Both the position numbers and the translations under genes were made by a program. The notes beneath the pieces are model-generated. The model worked only from the letters and a program-made list of their open reading frames with translations, was not told the DNA's origin and did no database searches. From CAZQIC01 sp964593555 (GTDB lineage Bacteria; Bacteroidota; Bacteroidia; JAFLBG01): a stretch of DNA of 64,000 bases. Below are positions 8,201-16,532 of the stretch, piece by piece; position 1 is the stretch's first letter, and each line of letters starts with the position of its first letter. The stretch is taken from contig CAZQIC010000006.1 in the NCBI GenBank assembly GCA_964593555.1, forward strand, positions 1 to 64,000, in the 5' to 3' direction.

Positions 8201-8662
8201 ATGAAAAGGATAAACGGTATACTAATACTCATTGACGACGAACCGTATGAAAATGAACTCTTAAAAGTAGCTTTGAATAAATTAGATGTTGATATTGAAA
8301 TAAAATATTTTATAAATGGATATGATGCTCTTGATTATTTAAAATATACTAAGGATCATATTTTTTTAATTATTTCAGATATGAATATGCCCAAAATGGA
8401 TGGGTTGGAATTAAAAAAAGCGATTGATCGTGACATCCGACTTAAAAAGAAGGCGGTTCCGTTTATATTTCAAAGCTCCGTAATTCAGAATGCTCGTGTT
8501 GAGGAAGCATACGATTTAGGAGTACAAGGTTATTTTGAAAAACCTCCTAATGTGGAAACAATGGCTAAACAAATCGATCGTATTTTAGGATATTGGGCAA
8601 TTTGCCGACATCCCAATAATGTAGACCAGCTTGCAGACCATCTAAACAATGTATATTATTGA
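8201..8662 (+). CDS. CheY-like response regulator
   Basis: A 153-residue stand-alone receiver. Acidic residues are in LIDDEPYE, the phosphoacceptor is Asp60 (IISDMNMPKMDG), Ser/Thr is replaced by QSSV, and the conserved Lys is in YFEKPPNVE. No output domain; the last 25 residues (YWAICRHPNN) are a short extension typical of Bacteroidota receivers. It closes the signalling cluster. The cognate kinase is not obvious; any kinase in the cluster could serve. Confidence 0.9.
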   Translation: MKRINGILILIDDEPYENELLKVALNKLDVDIEIKYFINGYDALDYLKYTKDHIFLIISDMNMPKMDGLELKKAIDRDIRLKKKAVPFIFQSSVIQNARVEEAYDLGVQGYFEKPPNVETMAKQIDRILGYWAICRHPNNVDQLADHLNNVYY

Positions 8663-9102
8663 GCGAATTAAAAATTACATTTCTCCGCTATCGACACTCA
8701 GCAAATTTGTTCTCATCAAGATTCAAGGTCCGTATCAAAAGTAGTTCCCAAACAAAGAGTGTTCACAAAAAATGGAAAGTTGGACCAAGCGTAAAGGTTT
8801 GGTGATAGAGAACTTCGTCTCAATTAGCTAAAAATTCACATCCTGAATTAGAGACAACTCCTTGAATAAAAAATTGGATAATGGAGTGCTTTGCTCGTTT
8901 TAATAACAGCCGGGGGAGAAGTCCGCATGAATAACTCAGTTGGGCAGGTTATCCAGATCCATGAAAGCAAGCGGACCACCGTTCCTGTTTAAATTTTAAC
9001 CGAATATAAGTCCGCAACTATCGAATATATTCTTAAATTCTTGCTAGCCTTGAGTACATTTATGAGCTAATTAATAAAGAATTAATTCATAAATAAAACA
9101 CT
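8663..9102. other. 440-bp intergenic region, nothing recognised
   Basis: No reading frame with coding character on either strand, no strong hairpin and no recognisable RNA gene. It separates the signalling cluster from metabolic genes and probably contains the promoter of the DUF1428 gene; CCGAATA occurs near 8999 but without the upstream half of the 29-bp motif described elsewhere. Confidence 0.4.
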
Positions 9103-9471
9103 ATGGCTAGAGGAACTTATGTTGATGGCTTTGTAATACCAATTCCTAAAAAGAACACCCAAAAATATATTAAAATGGCGCGGGAGGCGAGTGTTATTTG
9201 GAAGCGATTTGGCGCCCTTGATTATAAAGAGTGTATAATTGATGATTCAAAGCCAAAGTTTGTCACATTTACCTTTCCAAAGATGGCTAAAGCGAAATCA
9301 AACGAAACGGTATGGTTTTCGTTTATTGTTTTCAAATCACGTAAGCATCGTGACTCGGTCAATAAGAAGGTGATGACGTATTTTCAAGAAAAATACGGTG
9401 ATGAGATGCCCATGGTTTTTGATATGAAACGATTTGCATACGGCGGCTTCAATGTTATAGTGGAAGCCTAA
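9103..9471 (+). CDS. DUF1428 family protein (YbaA-like)
   Basis: A 122-residue cytoplasmic protein starting MARGTYVDGFVIPIPK, the hallmark of the DUF1428/YbaA family, with the family's AREASVIWKRFGALDYKEC and MPMVFDMKRFAYGGFNVIVE segments. The length is normal. These small dimeric alpha/beta-barrel proteins (ferredoxin-like fold) have no firmly known function. It stands alone between two intergenic regions. Confidence 0.9.
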   Translation: MARGTYVDGFVIPIPKKNTQKYIKMAREASVIWKRFGALDYKECIIDDSKPKFVTFTFPKMAKAKSNETVWFSFIVFKSRKHRDSVNKKVMTYFQEKYGDEMPMVFDMKRFAYGGFNVIVEA

Positions 9472-9618
9472 AATTTTGTCAAAGAATTAGTTTTTTGATA
9501 AGCCAATATTTTCATAGGCGATTTTCTTAATAAGATCGTTTTTCAGAAAGATATAGTATTCCGGATATAAGGAAGTCCCCAAAATATTTATCTTAGCGGA
9601 CATTTTAGTTTTAGAAAA

Positions 9619-10551
9619 ATGTCACAAGAAGCAGCCATATCAATAAATAATATAAAAAAAACCTTTAAAGATTTAACTGCAGTTAATGGAGTATCATTCG
9701 CCATTAATAAAGGAGAGTATTGTGCTTTGCTCGGACCAAATGGAGCTGGAAAGACCACGTTGATGGAAATGATAGAAGGTATTCAAAGTCCTACTACTGG
9801 TGAGATCATTATCAATGGCATGACCTGGAAGAAAAATGAGAAGGAGCTGCATCGGATGCTTGGTATCTCTCTTCAGGAAACAAATTTTTTTGACAAACTT
9901 AAGGTAAAAGAAACGATAGATTTATTTTCTTCATTTTACGATCTGGAGCCGGAGCGTAGTTTGGAAGCTTTGGACCTTGTAAATCTTGTTGAGAAGAAGG
10001 ACGCATATGTAAAAAGTCTTTCCGGTGGACAACGCCAGCGGCTTTCGCTTGCAATCGCATTGATCAATCGACCCGAAATCCTTCTGCTTGATGAACCTAC
10101 TACAGGGCTTGATCCAACAGCGAGACGAGAAGTGTGGGAAATTCTTTTCCGCCTTAAAAAGGAACATAACATCACGTTGATCCTGACAACGCATTATATG
10201 GAGGAAGCTGATTATTTGTGTGAGAGAATTATTATTATGGATAAGGGAAATATTTTAGCCGATGGAACAAAAAATGAATTGATCTCGAAAACTCACAGCA
10301 GTGAAATTATTGAATTTAGTATTGAAGAAGAAAGCACCGCAGTGTTTTCGTTAGGCAGTGAAAAGTATAAATGGGTAAAAGATCAAAAAAAAGGAACCTG
10401 GATAATTAATGTTGATGATATTGTAAGCAGTCTTCCTTCGTTCCTTGATGAAATGAAACAGAAGGACGTTAAAATAAAATCATTGGAGTGCAGAAAGATG
10501 ACTTTGGATGATGTATTTATTTCAATGACAGGAAGGAGACTTACCGAATGA
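9619..10551 (+). CDS. ABC-2 type exporter, ATP-binding subunit
   Basis: Walker A GPNGAGKTT (about 39-47), Q loop in SLQETNFF, signature LSGGQRQR (about 134), Walker B with catalytic Glu ILLLDEPTTGLDP (about 154-166) and switch His in TTHYMEEAD (about 191). The C-terminal 80 residues form the regulatory extension common to drug/polyketide-exporter (DrrA/CcmA-like) ATPases. It pairs with the permease that begins 69 bp downstream. The substrate cannot be deduced; typical roles are export of drugs, lipids or polysaccharides. Confidence 0.93.
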   Translation: MSQEAAISINNIKKTFKDLTAVNGVSFAINKGEYCALLGPNGAGKTTLMEMIEGIQSPTTGEIIINGMTWKKNEKELHRMLGISLQETNFFDKLKVKETIDLFSSFYDLEPERSLEALDLVNLVEKKDAYVKSLSGGQRQRLSLAIALINRPEILLLDEPTTGLDPTARREVWEILFRLKKEHNITLILTTHYMEEADYLCERIIIMDKGNILADGTKNELISKTHSSEIIEFSIEEESTAVFSLGSEKYKWVKDQKKGTWIINVDDIVSSLPSFLDEMKQKDVKIKSLECRKMTLDDVFISMTGRRLTE

Positions 10552-10561
10552 GTTTTCGACA

Positions 10562-10590
10562 AGCGTTCGACTGAGTTCATGCCGAAGTCT
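10562..10590 (+). repeat. Dispersed repeat, copy 2 (TTCGACTGAG...CCGAAGTC)
   Basis: Inverted copy of bases 2801-2829 (27 of 29 identical), placed between the ABC ATPase and permease genes. A second TTCGAC lies just upstream at 10555. It occupies most of the 69-bp spacer of this operon. Confidence 0.65.
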
Positions 10591-10620
10591 CGAACTAATC
10601 TTTGTAATTTTTTTTAAGAA

Positions 10621-11697
10621 ATGAAGCAGTTTTTTCAATTAATAAAAGTTCAATACCTGGAATTTCTTAGGGAGCCTGGGGTTATTTTCTGGGCACTGCT
10701 GTTCCCTGTTATCATGGCATGGGGATTGGGAATTGCATTTACCGGAAAAGAAAAGCAAGAACGAAGTATTGCCTGGATAAAGAATGGTGCGCCGGGAAAA
10801 ATAATGACTGAGCTCATTAATGATAGTACGGAAAAAGCTGAATATGTAAAAACATTAGGCAATGAAAAAACAGGACAGGTCTTATACCATTTTATACCAA
10901 CAAATAAAAAGGAAGCAGAACTGATGATCAAAAGAGGTAAAGCCTCAATAATAATTTCAGAAGAAAACGAAAGCGTCAACTATTTTTTCGATCCAAAAAA
11001 TCCGGAAGCTCAGCTTTCGTATCTGCAAATATCTGGTGCTTTGCAAAACAAATGTGATAGCGATGACATGGCTCAGATAAGTCCGCTTGATCAAAAGGGG
11101 ATGAGGTATGTAGATTTTTTAGTGCCGGGATTATTGGCAATGAATATAATGTTTGGCTGTTTATGGGGCGTTAGTTATTCCCTGATCGATAAAAGATCGA
11201 AAAAATTGTTGCGCAGAATGGTTGCCACACCTATGAATAAAGTGGCCTTTTTGTGTTCGTATTTGTTTACACGGCTTACGTTAAGCATTATGGAACTGGT
11301 AATACTTTTGTTTTTTTCTTGGTTATATTTTGATATGACCGTGCAAGGAAGTATTCCGGCACTCATTGTGGTTTTATTTGCAGGCAATATTGTTTTCTTT
11401 GGATTAGCAGTCCTCTTATCATCACGTACAGGTAATACACAAATTGCCAACGGCCTCATCAACGCCGTTTCTATGCCAATGATGATTTGCTCTGGAATAT
11501 TTTTTAGTTACCATAATTTTCCGGGTTGGTTAACTCCAATAATTGAAAAACTTCCGCTGACAATAATTGCTGATAGCATGAGAAGTATTTTTATAGAAGG
11601 TGCAGGTTTTTCAGAATCATTGCCCGCTATTTTTGTTTTACTTGGTTTTGGTTTGCTGTTTTTCCTTGTTGGGAAAAAAGTTTATAAATGGTATTAG
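10621..11697 (+). CDS. ABC-2 type exporter, permease subunit
   Basis: A 358-residue integral membrane protein. The first membrane segment is at about 20-38 (GVIFWALLFPVIMAWGLGIAF), then a 130-residue extracytoplasmic region, then five membrane segments from about 168 to the end. The region VDFLVPGLLAMNIMFGCLWG and the GxxFSYHNFPGW loop are typical of ABC2_membrane (YadH/DrrB-like) permeases. It forms the exporter with the ATPase directly upstream. The start ATG follows a poly-T/A leader and no alternative is needed. Confidence 0.92.
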   Translation: MKQFFQLIKVQYLEFLREPGVIFWALLFPVIMAWGLGIAFTGKEKQERSIAWIKNGAPGKIMTELINDSTEKAEYVKTLGNEKTGQVLYHFIPTNKKEAELMIKRGKASIIISEENESVNYFFDPKNPEAQLSYLQISGALQNKCDSDDMAQISPLDQKGMRYVDFLVPGLLAMNIMFGCLWGVSYSLIDKRSKKLLRRMVATPMNKVAFLCSYLFTRLTLSIMELVILLFFSWLYFDMTVQGSIPALIVVLFAGNIVFFGLAVLLSSRTGNTQIANGLINAVSMPMMICSGIFFSYHNFPGWLTPIIEKLPLTIIADSMRSIFIEGAGFSESLPAIFVLLGFGLLFFLVGKKVYKWY

Positions 11698-11731
11698 AGA
11701 AATAAATTCATACGTTTTCAATATTTTTTCA

Positions 11732-12292
11732 TTGTCACTTCTTGCTCATCTGTCATCCATTATTTCTGTTTCCTCTTCACTGGAAAGTGAATTAAATTCT
11801 GTTTCCAAAACAATAAAGGTTACTAAAGGCGATCACGTAATTGAAATTGATCATCGTTGCGAAAATTTATTTTTTATTAATAAAGGTTTAGTGCGGGGTT
11901 ATTATTTTGATAAGGGAAAGGAAATTACCAATTGGTTTGCCCAGGAAAACGAGTTCGCTACCTGCTTTTATTCATTCATTGCTCAAAAATCTTCCTTTGA
12001 AAATGTTCAGGCAATTGAAGATTGTGAATTAGTTAAATTTTCATATTCAGCCTTGCAAAATTTGTATACAAAATTTCCGGAGACCGAAAGAATAGGAAGA
12101 ATTATTACGGAGAATTATTATATAAAATTGGAAGAGAGAATTCTTAATCTGCAATTTAAAGCCGCAAAGGAGCGATACGACAAATTACTTTCTTCTAAAC
12201 CGTCACTTTTACAGCGTGTTCCTTTGGGCCAGATAGCCTCATATTTGGGAATAACACAGGAAACCTTAAGCAGAATAAGGACAGAAGCGTAA
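11732..12292 (+). CDS. Crp/Fnr-family transcription regulator (start uncertain)
   Basis: Cyclic-nucleotide-binding-like beta barrel (VTKGDHVIEIDHRCENLFFINKGLVRGYYFDKGKE, cited in parts) followed by the Crp helix-turn-helix (PLGQIASYLGITQETLSRIR). The open frame extends back to 11600 inside the permease gene, which is unlikely to be translated. TTG 11732 gives a normal-length family N terminus (about 187 residues) and is my choice; no ATG is available. The recognition helix reads E-T-L-S-R, the Glu-x-x-Ser-Arg pattern of FNR that reads TTGAT half-sites. No N-terminal cysteine cluster for an iron-sulphur centre is visible, so oxygen sensing as in E. coli FNR is not supported. A perfect TTGAT-N4-ATCAA site lies 20 bp downstream. 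Confidence 0.8.
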   Translation: MSLLAHLSSIISVSSSLESELNSVSKTIKVTKGDHVIEIDHRCENLFFINKGLVRGYYFDKGKEITNWFAQENEFATCFYSFIAQKSSFENVQAIEDCELVKFSYSALQNLYTKFPETERIGRIITENYYIKLEERILNLQFKAAKERYDKLLSSKPSLLQRVPLGQIASYLGITQETLSRIRTEA

Positions 12293-12311
12293 AAGGACAC
12301 AAATTCACTTT

Positions 12312-12325
12312 TTGATATATATCAA
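12312..12325. promoter_or_regulatory. FNR-type operator TTGATATATATCAA
   Basis: Perfect palindrome matching the FNR consensus TTGAT-N4-ATCAA. Its centre lies about 42 bp upstream of the start point expected from the TAATTTTG box at 12348-12355, the class II activator position. It follows a Crp/Fnr gene whose recognition helix has the FNR pattern. Confidence 0.65.
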
Positions 12326-12347
12326 AGAACTTCGTATTTCTACTGCC

Positions 12348-12355
12348 TAATTTTG
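12348..12355 (+). promoter_or_regulatory. Bacteroidota -7 promoter box TAATTTTG
   Basis: Exact match to the TAnnTTTG -7 element of the Bacteroidota primary sigma factor, 110 bp before the yiaA-like gene. No clear -33 TTTG is visible, which fits dependence on an activator bound at 12312-12325. Confidence 0.55.
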
Positions 12356-12379
12356 GTTTATAATTTAAAACTAAATCAA

Positions 12380-12433
12380 ATGAAATAGCTATCTACCTGA
12401 GGCAAGTTGACCTACAAGTATGGCGTATTCCAT
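12380..12433 (+). repeat. Hairpin element with ATGAAATAG / TATGGCGTATTCCAT ends, copy 2
   Basis: Same termini as 5128-5225 but with a different, shorter interior. It ends 32 bp before the ATG at 12466. Around it, the 18-bp sequence aaaactaaatcaaatgaa is present twice, at 12367-12384 and at 12453-12470, the latter covering the gene's own start codon. The left copy reads ATG AAA TAG, a two-codon frame in the leader. It looks like an insertion that duplicated its target. Confidence 0.55.
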
Positions 12434-12465
12434 TTAACAATTAAACCAAATAAAAACTAAATCAA

Positions 12466-12894
12466 ATGAATCAAAAACCATCAAATGCTTTTATAGGTGC
12501 CTCATGGGTAGCTTTATTGGCAGGTGCAGTTTCTTACAACATAGGTTTGTGGAATGCAGAGATGTTATTAAATGAAAAAGGGTATTATTTTACCGTGCTC
12601 GTGTTTGGGTTATTCGCCGTGGTATCGTTGCAAAAGGCAGTAAGAGATCAGCTGGAAGGAATCCCTGTCACCAACATTTATTATGGCATAAGCTGGTTTT
12701 GTGCCGCACTTTCAATTTTATTATTGATCATAGGCCTTTGGAACGCCGATTTGGAACGAAGTGAGAAAGGATTTTACGGAATGTCGTTTACATTAAGTTT
12801 ATTTGCTGCAGTCGCGGTTCAAAAAAATATCCGCGACAGTCAGAGCGCAAAAAAAGAAACTGAAAAGCCGACAGAACTATTTCAGCCTGAATAA
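12466..12894 (+). CDS. yiaA: YiaA/YiaB-family inner membrane protein
   Basis: A 142-residue protein with two tandem YiaAB units, each of two membrane segments ([46 protein letters not shown], cited in parts). Each unit is followed by the conserved [14 protein letters not shown] / [13 protein letters not shown]. This matches the length and repeat layout of E. coli YiaA. The function is unknown; E. coli homologues are linked to stress. Its stop codon abuts the start of the next gene, so the two are translationally coupled. Expression is probably governed by the FNR-type site and promoter box upstream. Confidence 0.87.
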   Translation: MNQKPSNAFIGASWVALLAGAVSYNIGLWNAEMLLNEKGYYFTVLVFGLFAVVSLQKAVRDQLEGIPVTNIYYGISWFCAALSILLLIIGLWNADLERSEKGFYGMSFTLSLFAAVAVQKNIRDSQSAKKETEKPTELFQPE

Positions 12895-13659
12895 ATGATC
12901 ATGAAGAACATGCCAAACGACCACAAAATAAAAACAGGAATTCTTTTGCTGATCACCATTGCAGGAATTGTTACAGCTTTTTTTATTCAGCCAATTTCTC
13001 AGGATACATGTTATCATCAGTTTGCTGATAGAAGATCGTTGTTCTCGATTCCTAATTGTAGTAATGTGGTCAGCAATATTCCGTTTTTAATAATTGGCTT
13101 TATTGGCATGTTCTTTTCTTTTAAACAAATTGTATTATCTCTTCGGTTAAATATTTTCATTTTCTTTTTGGGAATATTCTGTACCGGTATTGGCTCAGCG
13201 TATTACCATTTTAATCCAACCAATGATACATTAGTGTGGGATCGTTTGCCAATGACAATTTCTTTTATGGCTTTCTTTTCAATTATTATTGGTGAGTTTA
13301 TTTCTGTAAAAGCGGCTAAACGTTTGCTATTGCCCTTGCTATTGCTTGGGATGCTCTCCATTTTGTATTGGAAGCTCACAATGGCTCAGGGACAGGACGA
13401 CCTCCGGTTTTATGCGTTAGTGCAATTTTTACCAATGATTTTAATTCCGGTTGTGTTATTGATGTTTAAAACAAACAATATTCAAAAAAAATATTTCTGG
13501 ATTATACTGCTTACCTATTCAGTTGCCAAACTATTTGAAGCCGGCGATCATTTAATTTTCAGCACGGGTGAATTTGTCAGCGGGCATTCAATAAAACACC
13601 TCGTTGCCGCAATTGGACCTTTAATATTCCTAATCATTCTTCCGAAAAGGAAGGCTTAA
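12895..13659 (+). CDS. Ceramidase-like seven-TM protein (CREST superfamily)
   Basis: A 254-residue polytopic protein with about seven membrane segments. Conserved elements of the alkaline ceramidase/CREST group are visible: SNVVSNIPFLIIG, GIGSAYYHFNPTNDTLVWDRLPMT and, near the end, KLFEAGDHLIF with SGHSIKHLVAA; the His and Asp residues are the expected metal ligands of these hydrolases. Bacteroidota make sphingolipids, so ceramide or a related amide may be the substrate, but that is inference. The ATG overlaps nothing and directly follows the TAA of the yiaA-like gene; ATG 12901 is an alternative start. Confidence 0.8.
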   Translation: MIMKNMPNDHKIKTGILLLITIAGIVTAFFIQPISQDTCYHQFADRRSLFSIPNCSNVVSNIPFLIIGFIGMFFSFKQIVLSLRLNIFIFFLGIFCTGIGSAYYHFNPTNDTLVWDRLPMTISFMAFFSIIIGEFISVKAAKRLLLPLLLLGMLSILYWKLTMAQGQDDLRFYALVQFLPMILIPVVLLMFKTNNIQKKYFWIILLTYSVAKLFEAGDHLIFSTGEFVSGHSIKHLVAAIGPLIFLIILPKRKA

Positions 13660-13758
13660 GTACTCTTCTATTTTAACTACCCAAAACGCCTTTTTAACGA
13701 AAGTTAAAGATGGTGATGATGCTTTGGGTTTAATTTTACTCCAAACAAACGTTGTGTT

Positions 13759-14235
13759 ATGGATTTGTACAACATTATTATGAAAGGCGACAAACACGTT
13801 GTAGAAAAAAAAATGCTTATAGAAGCAAGTCCAGCTGAAGTGTGGAATGCGTTGACTGATCCGGAAAAAACAAAAAGATATTTTTTCAACTGTGAGGTGT
13901 TTTCTGATTGGAGGGTTGGAAGTGAGATAATTTTCAAAGGGAAAATGTTTCTCTTTAAAAAAATAGAATTAAAAGGAAAAATTATAAAGGTTGAGCCAGG
14001 GCAATTTTTGCAATACACTTTAAAGAACGGCAAGAACAATGATAGGGCTTCCACATTTTCGACCGTCATAATTCAATTGGCTCATGAGGGTTTAGGAACA
14101 ATAATGTATGTTACAGACGATGTAGGTGGGGGAGAAGGAGCAAAGAAAAGGCAGAGAAGATCAGAAAGGGAATGGGATAAAGTTTTGAAAGGTTTAAAAG
14201 AATTAGTGGAGGAAGAAGCGAAAGTAATAATATAA
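13759..14235 (+). CDS. SRPBCC (AHSA1/START-like) domain protein
   Basis: A small soluble protein with the typical opening of activator-of-Hsp90-like SRPBCC proteins: KKMLIEASPAEVWNALTDPEKTKRYFF, then WRVGSEIIFKG and the C-terminal helix EWDKVLKGLKELVEE. These proteins bind hydrophobic ligands in a helix-grip cavity; the ligand is unknown here. The ATG at 13759 may be too early; ATG 13780 (MKGDKHV) gives a more usual N terminus. A lysine/arginine-rich insert (AKKRQRRSERE) precedes the last helix. Confidence 0.85.
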   Translation: MDLYNIIMKGDKHVVEKKMLIEASPAEVWNALTDPEKTKRYFFNCEVFSDWRVGSEIIFKGKMFLFKKIELKGKIIKVEPGQFLQYTLKNGKNNDRASTFSTVIIQLAHEGLGTIMYVTDDVGGGEGAKKRQRRSEREWDKVLKGLKELVEEEAKVII

Positions 14236-14243
14236 TAAATTTA

Positions 14244-14397
14244 GAATTCTGTTTGTCAGGGTCTTTGCCGGTTTGACAGGCTGGCGCAGCGGACATCGGG
14301 AATATGGAAATTTTCCAGCCTTCTTTCCATAACCAACGAAATGGTAGGCGAGCCCGTTATCCGTTAATCGGTATAAGACTGCTGACAAACAGAATTC
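14244..14397. repeat. 154-bp element bounded by perfect 16-bp inverted repeats
   Basis: The left end GAATTCTGTTTGTCAG (14244-14259) is exactly inverted at the right end (14382-14397). The interior is GC-richer than its flanks, contains no credible gene and has further self-complementary stretches around the TATGGAAA / TTTCCATA pair. It begins 8 bp after the SRPBCC stop codon. It resembles a MITE-like non-autonomous element or a long structured RNA; no target duplication is obvious. Confidence 0.6.
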
Positions 14398-14453
14398 GTT
14401 TCTATTGGAAGTGATAACGAGTTTTTTGCTTAATGAAGGCATACTGAAATAAT

Positions 14454-14777
14454 ATGGGCATTATTGATGTGGTAATAGTTCTTTTTGGCGCAACAACTCT
14501 TATGGGAATGTATCTTTCCTCATTAGTGTTGAGGAACAAAGAGAGTTCCAAAACAACCATAATAGTGCATGGGATATTTACGATATCGGGATTTATATTG
14601 TTGTCATATTATTATCCGGCCTCAATGAAAAGTATTTTGTTTTTTGCAGTTGCGACATTATGCGGGCTCATATTATTGTTTCAGGACCTCACGGGCAGAA
14701 AATTCACCAAATGGCTGTGTTATGCGCATGGTGTCATTACTATTATTGGTTTTATTTTTTTATTAATACTTAAATAA
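14454..14777 (+). CDS. Small four-TM membrane protein, unknown function
   Basis: A 107-residue protein almost entirely made of membrane segments (about 5-25, 36-55, 59-79, 87-106) separated by short charged loops (LRNKESSKTT, LTGRKFTKW). I do not recognise a characterised family; it resembles small conserved membrane proteins of Bacteroidota. It precedes the LEA14-like gene by 13 bp and probably shares its transcript. Confidence 0.75.
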   Translation: MGIIDVVIVLFGATTLMGMYLSSLVLRNKESSKTTIIVHGIFTISGFILLSYYYPASMKSILFFAVATLCGLILLFQDLTGRKFTKWLCYAHGVITIIGFIFLLILK

Positions 14778-14790
14778 CAATAGAAGATAA

Positions 14791-15690
14791 ATGTTTAAAA
14801 AATTTGTAATTACTGTTGGTGTATTTTTGTTCATAATAATAGCAGGTTTTTTTGTTTGGCGATATGTAAAATATATTCATGACGAAAATCCGGATAAAAC
14901 CTTTTTGCTGCCAAAGATAGAGTTTGCTCAAACGGAGATAGTATCTCTTACTTCCGAAAAAACAGAAATGATCTCAACTATTCTTATTAAAAATCAGGTG
15001 CCGCTGACATTTAGCGCAGATAGTCTTCATTATAAAGTATTTATTAATAATGTGAAAATCGTGACAGACACCTATAAAAAATCAATAGTGCTAAAAGGAA
15101 ATGATAGCAGTATTATTTCTTTACCGGTAACTGTTTTACACGATAATCTTATTTCAGTTTTGAAGACGAATGAAAAGAAAAAGAAAGATTCAGTTGAATT
15201 TCGTTTGGAAGGTTCGTTTTATGCAGATTTAGGATTCAGGAAGAAGGTGGATATTAATATTGAGAAAAAACTTCCGGTAATACATATGCCTAAAGTCTTA
15301 GTGGAGCAAATTAAAGTTGATTCGTTAAATTTTTCAAGAGCTATTGTTATATTGGTTGTGAAGGTGAAAAACGAAAATGCATTTCCAATAAAAGTAAAAA
15401 ACGTTTCATATGATTTTGGTGTTGAGGATAATGAATGGATAAGAGGCATGATACCAGGACTTACTGGTATTGATGAGCAAAGTGTTTCGGAAGTTTATGT
15501 GCCCGTCAGGATCTCACTTAAGGAAACACGCAAGACTTTATTTGATATATTGAAAAGAGGCGATATGGTAAATTATAAATTCAATCTTGCATTTAATGTT
15601 GAATCGGAAAATAAAATGATAAAAAATAGTAAGGTAGTTTTGAAAAGTTCAGGGACAGTTAAGTCATTGATCGAACTTTCAAAAAAGTAA
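14791..15690 (+). CDS. Membrane-anchored LEA type 2 (WHy-domain) protein
   Basis: A 299-residue protein with one N-terminal membrane anchor (about 5-26) and an extracytoplasmic part with two tandem LEA14/WHy-like beta-sandwich domains (about 45-150 and 165-290). The pattern 'ETxxxxTxxIKNQVPLTFSADSLHYKVFINN', cited only in outline, with internal 'VKVKNENAFPIKVKNVSYDF' is the family signature of alternating hydrophobic strands and an NP/NxxP-type turn. Such proteins are associated with desiccation or osmotic stress and with envelope lipid transport; the role here is unknown. Convergent with the universal stress genes, 5 bp apart. Confidence 0.78.
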   Translation: MFKKFVITVGVFLFIIIAGFFVWRYVKYIHDENPDKTFLLPKIEFAQTEIVSLTSEKTEMISTILIKNQVPLTFSADSLHYKVFINNVKIVTDTYKKSIVLKGNDSSIISLPVTVLHDNLISVLKTNEKKKKDSVEFRLEGSFYADLGFRKKVDINIEKKLPVIHMPKVLVEQIKVDSLNFSRAIVILVVKVKNENAFPIKVKNVSYDFGVEDNEWIRGMIPGLTGIDEQSVSEVYVPVRISLKETRKTLFDILKRGDMVNYKFNLAFNVESENKMIKNSKVVLKSSGTVKSLIELSKK

Positions 15691-15695
15691 TGTAT

Positions 15696-16526
15696 TTAAA
15701 CATGCAATACAAGGAGCGGGTATCTTGCTATCTCTGTGAGGTCCTTTATAAGCGATCCATGGAAAATATTCCTAAGCGGTCCTCTGTCATAATAGGTAGC
15801 CACAAGCATATCGGCTTTTGACTTGTCCATATAGTCGTCTATTGCCTCGGAAAAATCTTCTGAATCGCCCGTATATATTCTTTCAAAAGTTACATTGTTA
15901 GGATTGCCAAGGTAATTGTGCACCTCCCTTTTTAAAGTAAGAAATACATCATCTCCAAATGAAGTCCTTTGCTTACTTAAATGTAGGAATGTTATCTGAG
16001 GATTAAAGTTTTCCATAAGCGATTTTAATTGAAAGAATGCTGTTTTGTGATCTTTGCTATAATCCCATGTGAAAACAATTTTATTGACGGGACTGTACTT
16101 TATTCCTTCTGGAACCATCAAAACCGGGCATTTGGATTTTTTAATGACATGGTAAGTGTTTGTTCCAAAAATATATTGATATGAATCATCAATACCATTG
16201 GTTCCCATAACTATTATATCATCTTCTGAAGAGTTTTCTCTGATTGCTTTTTCAAGTGTTTTACTGGTAGTTTCAATATCATAATAGCAAGTAATGTTAA
16301 AGCCTCTATTCACTTCCCGGCATACGTTTTTGAGTGTACTGGCGGTTGACATATTATTTTCTCTGGCTATTATTCCGGAAGTTATTGGAGCAGCAGGAGA
16401 TAATTGCTCAATATTTAGCAGTTCAATTTTAGCATTCATTATTTGAGCAAGGTTCGCTGCATACTCAATTGTATTGTTTGCGGTACTTGAAAAATCAGTT
16501 GGACAAATTATTTTTTTCATGATCAT
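15696..16526 (-). CDS. Universal stress protein, tandem UspA domains
   Basis: A 276-residue cytoplasmic protein with two UspA alpha/beta domains (about 3-145 and 150-275). Domain 1 has KKIICPTDFSSTANN and the nucleotide-binding stretch VMGTNGIDDSYQYIFGTNTYHVI with ending CPVLMVPE. Domain 2 is more divergent (KIVFTWDYSKDHKTAF, PLLVLHV). ATG 16520 (MKKIICPT) is the more likely start. It forms an operon with a second tandem-Usp gene 6 bp upstream. Tandem Usp proteins respond to starvation or redox stress. Confidence 0.93.
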   Translation of the reverse strand: MIMKKIICPTDFSSTANNTIEYAANLAQIMNAKIELLNIEQLSPAAPITSGIIARENNMSTASTLKNVCREVNRGFNITCYYDIETTSKTLEKAIRENSSEDDIIVMGTNGIDDSYQYIFGTNTYHVIKKSKCPVLMVPEGIKYSPVNKIVFTWDYSKDHKTAFFQLKSLMENFNPQITFLHLSKQRTSFGDDVFLTLKREVHNYLGNPNNVTFERIYTGDSEDFSEAIDDYMDKSKADMLVATYYDRGPLRNIFHGSLIKDLTEIARYPLLVLHV

Positions 16527-16532
16527 AGTTTA

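Noticed and set aside
11600..11731. N-terminal extension of the Crp/Fnr gene into the permease gene
   Set aside because: It would overlap 98 bp of a real gene and adds hydrophobic sequence foreign to the Crp family.
14244..14397. Integron attC site
   Set aside because: The end sequences do not show the RYYYAAC / GTTRRRY core in the right orientation and no integrase is nearby.
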